From DATAQC01 sp051005135 (GTDB taxonomy: Bacteria; Actinomycetota; Acidimicrobiia; Acidimicrobiales; AC-14): a stretch of 5,744 nt of DNA. Both the position numbers and the translations under genes were made by a program. The stretch spans positions 1 through 5,744 of the forward strand of contig JBPCJQ010000084.1 of NCBI GenBank assembly GCA_051005135.1, written 5' to 3'. Below, piece after piece: positions 4,356 through 5,744 of the stretch. Under the pieces are notes generated by a model. That model was not told where the DNA came from, searched no databases, and worked only from the letters and a program-made list of their open reading frames with translations. Position 1 is the first letter of the stretch. Every line of letters begins with the position of its first letter.

Positions 4356-5744
4356 ATGATCGGACCACACCTCCAAGCCGCCATCGGGCGGTCGGCCGAT
4401 CCGGGCGCCGTCGCCGTGGCCGTCCAGCGGCTCATCGAGCGAGATCCCCTTGTCGGCACCCGTCTAGAGGACCAGCCCCACCTTCGAGAGGCGCTCGTGG
4501 CAGTGTTGGGGGCAAGCCGGTCTCTGGCCGAGCTGTGCTTGGCGGAGCCAGCCGCCGTCGAGGTGCTGGCCGATCTGGACGTGCGGCTCCCGCCGCCAGT
4601 CGGCGCAACGACGCACGACCTGCGCGGTTGGAAGCGCCTGGAGCTGCTGCGCCTCGCTGCCCGAGACCTGGTCGGCATCGACGATCTGCCGACGGTGGGC
4701 AGGGGCCTGGCTCGCATGGCCGACGAGGTGCTGGAGCAGGCCTGTGGCCTGGTCGGCACGTCGGGCCTGGCGGTGGTGGGCATGGGCAAGCTCGGAGGGG
4801 CCGAGCTCAACTACTCCAGCGACATCGACGTCATGTTCGTGGCCGACAGCCCCGCCGCCGGGGAGCGCGACGCCCGGGAAGTGCTCGAGGTGGCCCGCAC
4901 CTGCTTCCGGGTCGACGTCGACCTCCGCCCCGAGGGGCGCGACGGCCCCCTCGTGCGCTCGCTGGCCTCCTACGAGGCTTACTGGGGCCGTTGGGCCCAC
5001 ACTTGGGAGTTCCAGGCCCTCCTCAAGGCCCGGCCCGTCGCCGGCGATCCCGGTCTTGGAGCGGCGTTCTCGGCCCGCGCTGCCGAGCATCTGTGGAACC
5101 GCCCCTTCACGTCAGACGACCTTCGGGCGGTGCGCACCATGAAGGCGAGAGCCGAGGGGGAGCTGGCCCGCAAGCGGCTGGCCGACCGTGAGGTCAAGCG
5201 GGGACGAGGCGGGATCCGCGACATCGAGTTCGCCGTGCAGCTCCTCCAGCTCGTCCACGGCGGCCAAGACCCGGCCCTGCGCTCTCCCACCACCCTCGAT
5301 GCGCTCGCCGAGCTGGGCCACGGCGGTTATGTCGAGGTCGGCGCCGCCCGCGCCCTCGACCACGCTTACCGTTTGCTGCGCACCGTCGAGCACCGCCTCC
5401 AGCTCCTGCACGAGCAACAGGTGCATGTGCTGCCCAACGACACGGCCGCCCTCGACCGCCTGGCTCGCGTCATGGGCTACCGCGACAACGTCGATGGCAC
5501 CGCTGGCGAGCTGCTCGTCCATTACCTTCACCGCCAGCAGGCCGCGGTGCGCTCCATCCACGAGCACCTGTTCTTCCGGCCCCTGCTCGACGCCCTCCTG
5601 GCCGGCTTGCGTAGCCCAAACGCGGAAGGATTTCGGGGGGCAGTCGGGGGGAAGAGCCCCCCGACCGCGCCAACACCTCCCGACACCACGGTCGAAGAAC
5701 GCTTGGCCGCCTTCGGGTTGCCCGACGCCTATCAGCACCCACAA
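4356..5744 (+). CDS. glnE: Glutamine synthetase adenylyltransferase/deadenylylase GlnE, N-terminal half (3' partial)
   Basis: GlnE controls glutamine synthetase by adding AMP to, and removing it from, a tyrosine of each subunit. The N-terminal nucleotidyltransferase domain removes AMP by phosphorolysis and the C-terminal one adds it; PII proteins set the balance. The window holds 463 codons with no stop, about half of the usual 950-1000 residues. Motifs: ELLRLAARDL (96-105), GMGKLGG (142-148), NYSSDIDVMFV (152-162, metal-binding Asp156 and Asp158), FRVDVDLRPEGRDGPL (184-199, Asp187 and Asp189), WEFQALLKARPVAGD (217-231) and KRGRGGIRDIEF (281-292). The deadenylylase domain is therefore complete with its acidic residues; the adenylylating domain lies beyond the window. 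The ATG at 4356 is the first start after an in-frame TAG at 4329-4331. It lacks a good ribosome site (GGGA is 12 bases away). About 140 residues precede GMGKLGG, near the family norm. At residues 419-444 a Gly/Pro/Ser linker is encoded by a repeat-bearing hairpin region, possibly an insertion between domains. Confidence 0.95.
   Translation, partial: MIGPHLQAAIGRSADPGAVAVAVQRLIERDPLVGTRLEDQPHLREALVAVLGASRSLAELCLAEPAAVEVLADLDVRLPPPVGATTHDLRGWKRLELLRLAARDLVGIDDLPTVGRGLARMADEVLEQACGLVGTSGLAVVGMGKLGGAELNYSSDIDVMFVADSPAAGERDAREVLEVARTCFRVDVDLRPEGRDGPLVRSLASYEAYWGRWAHTWEFQALLKARPVAGDPGLGAAFSARAAEHLWNRPFTSDDLRAVRTMKARAEGELARKRLADREVKRGRGGIRDIEFAVQLLQLVHGGQDPALRSPTTLDALAELGHGGYVEVGAARALDHAYRLLRTVEHRLQLLHEQQVHVLPNDTAALDRLARVMGYRDNVDGTAGELLVHYLHRQQAAVRSIHEHLFFRPLLDALLAGLRSPNAEGFRGAVGGKSPPTAPTPPDTTVEERLAAFGLPDAYQHPQ
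5633..5665. repeat. Tandem 11-base repeat and perfect 9-bp hairpin inside glnE
   Basis: TCGGGGGGCAG (5633-5643) is followed directly by TCGGGGGGAAG (5644-5654), a tandem repeat with one mismatch. The second copy starts a perfect inverted repeat: GTCGGGGGG at 5643-5651 pairs with CCCCCCGAC at 5657-5665 around the 5-base loop AAGAG. It encodes part of a low-complexity Gly/Lys/Ser/Pro segment that does not resemble the conserved GlnE sequence on either side, and the reading frame continues through it. There is no T tract after it. Confidence 0.8.

Noticed and set aside
4288..4368. Upstream start of aldehyde dehydrogenase at 4368
   Set aside because: It would overlap the glnE start and add 27 residues with no family similarity; the GTG at 4287 has a ribosome site and gives a normal family length.
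5112..5744. A 210-codon minus-strand open frame at the right end
   Set aside because: It is antisense to conserved glnE sequence, including GRGGIRDIEF, and has no domain of its own.

Overview
The window is GC-rich throughout, with coding third positions almost always G or C. It looks like actinobacterial chromosome. The best lineage clue is the N-terminus of the second gene, where a GPGWWEASDGKWYPPE-type motif sits ahead of a single membrane helix. I associate this motif with the class Acidimicrobiia; that assignment is inference from one motif plus composition. I see no insertion sequence, integrase, CRISPR array, tRNA or rRNA.

Layout. (1) 2-1180, +: C-terminal part of the RecG helicase, entering from the left edge. 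A 15-base run of C at 59-73 separates credible RecG sequence from about 58 bases that do not look like RecG. (2) 1199-1732, +: a small single-pass membrane protein with a DUF732-like outer domain, 18 bases after recG and probably co-transcribed. (3) 1743-2540, 2537-2773 and 2845-4287, all on the minus strand and transcribed right to left: an NAD(P)-dependent aldehyde dehydrogenase, then after 71 bases a 78-residue DUF1707 protein, which overlaps by 4 bases the start of a slipin (SPFH/band 7 membrane protein). (4) 4356-5744, +: glnE, the glutamine synthetase adenylyltransferase/deadenylylase, complete at its start and running off the right edge after 463 codons.

Two junctions carry visible signals. 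Genes 2 and 3 converge with only 10 bases between stop codons, and an inverted repeat places one stop codon in each arm, so it could serve as a shared terminator. The aldehyde dehydrogenase and glnE diverge from a 68-base spacer that must hold the promoters of both.

Most of the content is housekeeping: DNA repair, aldehyde oxidation and nitrogen control. The less ordinary items are the translationally coupled DUF1707-slipin pair, the stop-codon hairpin, and a perfect GC hairpin with a tandem 11-base repeat embedded in the glnE coding sequence. I do not see a convincing new multi-gene system. No gene-free stretch exceeds 300 bases.
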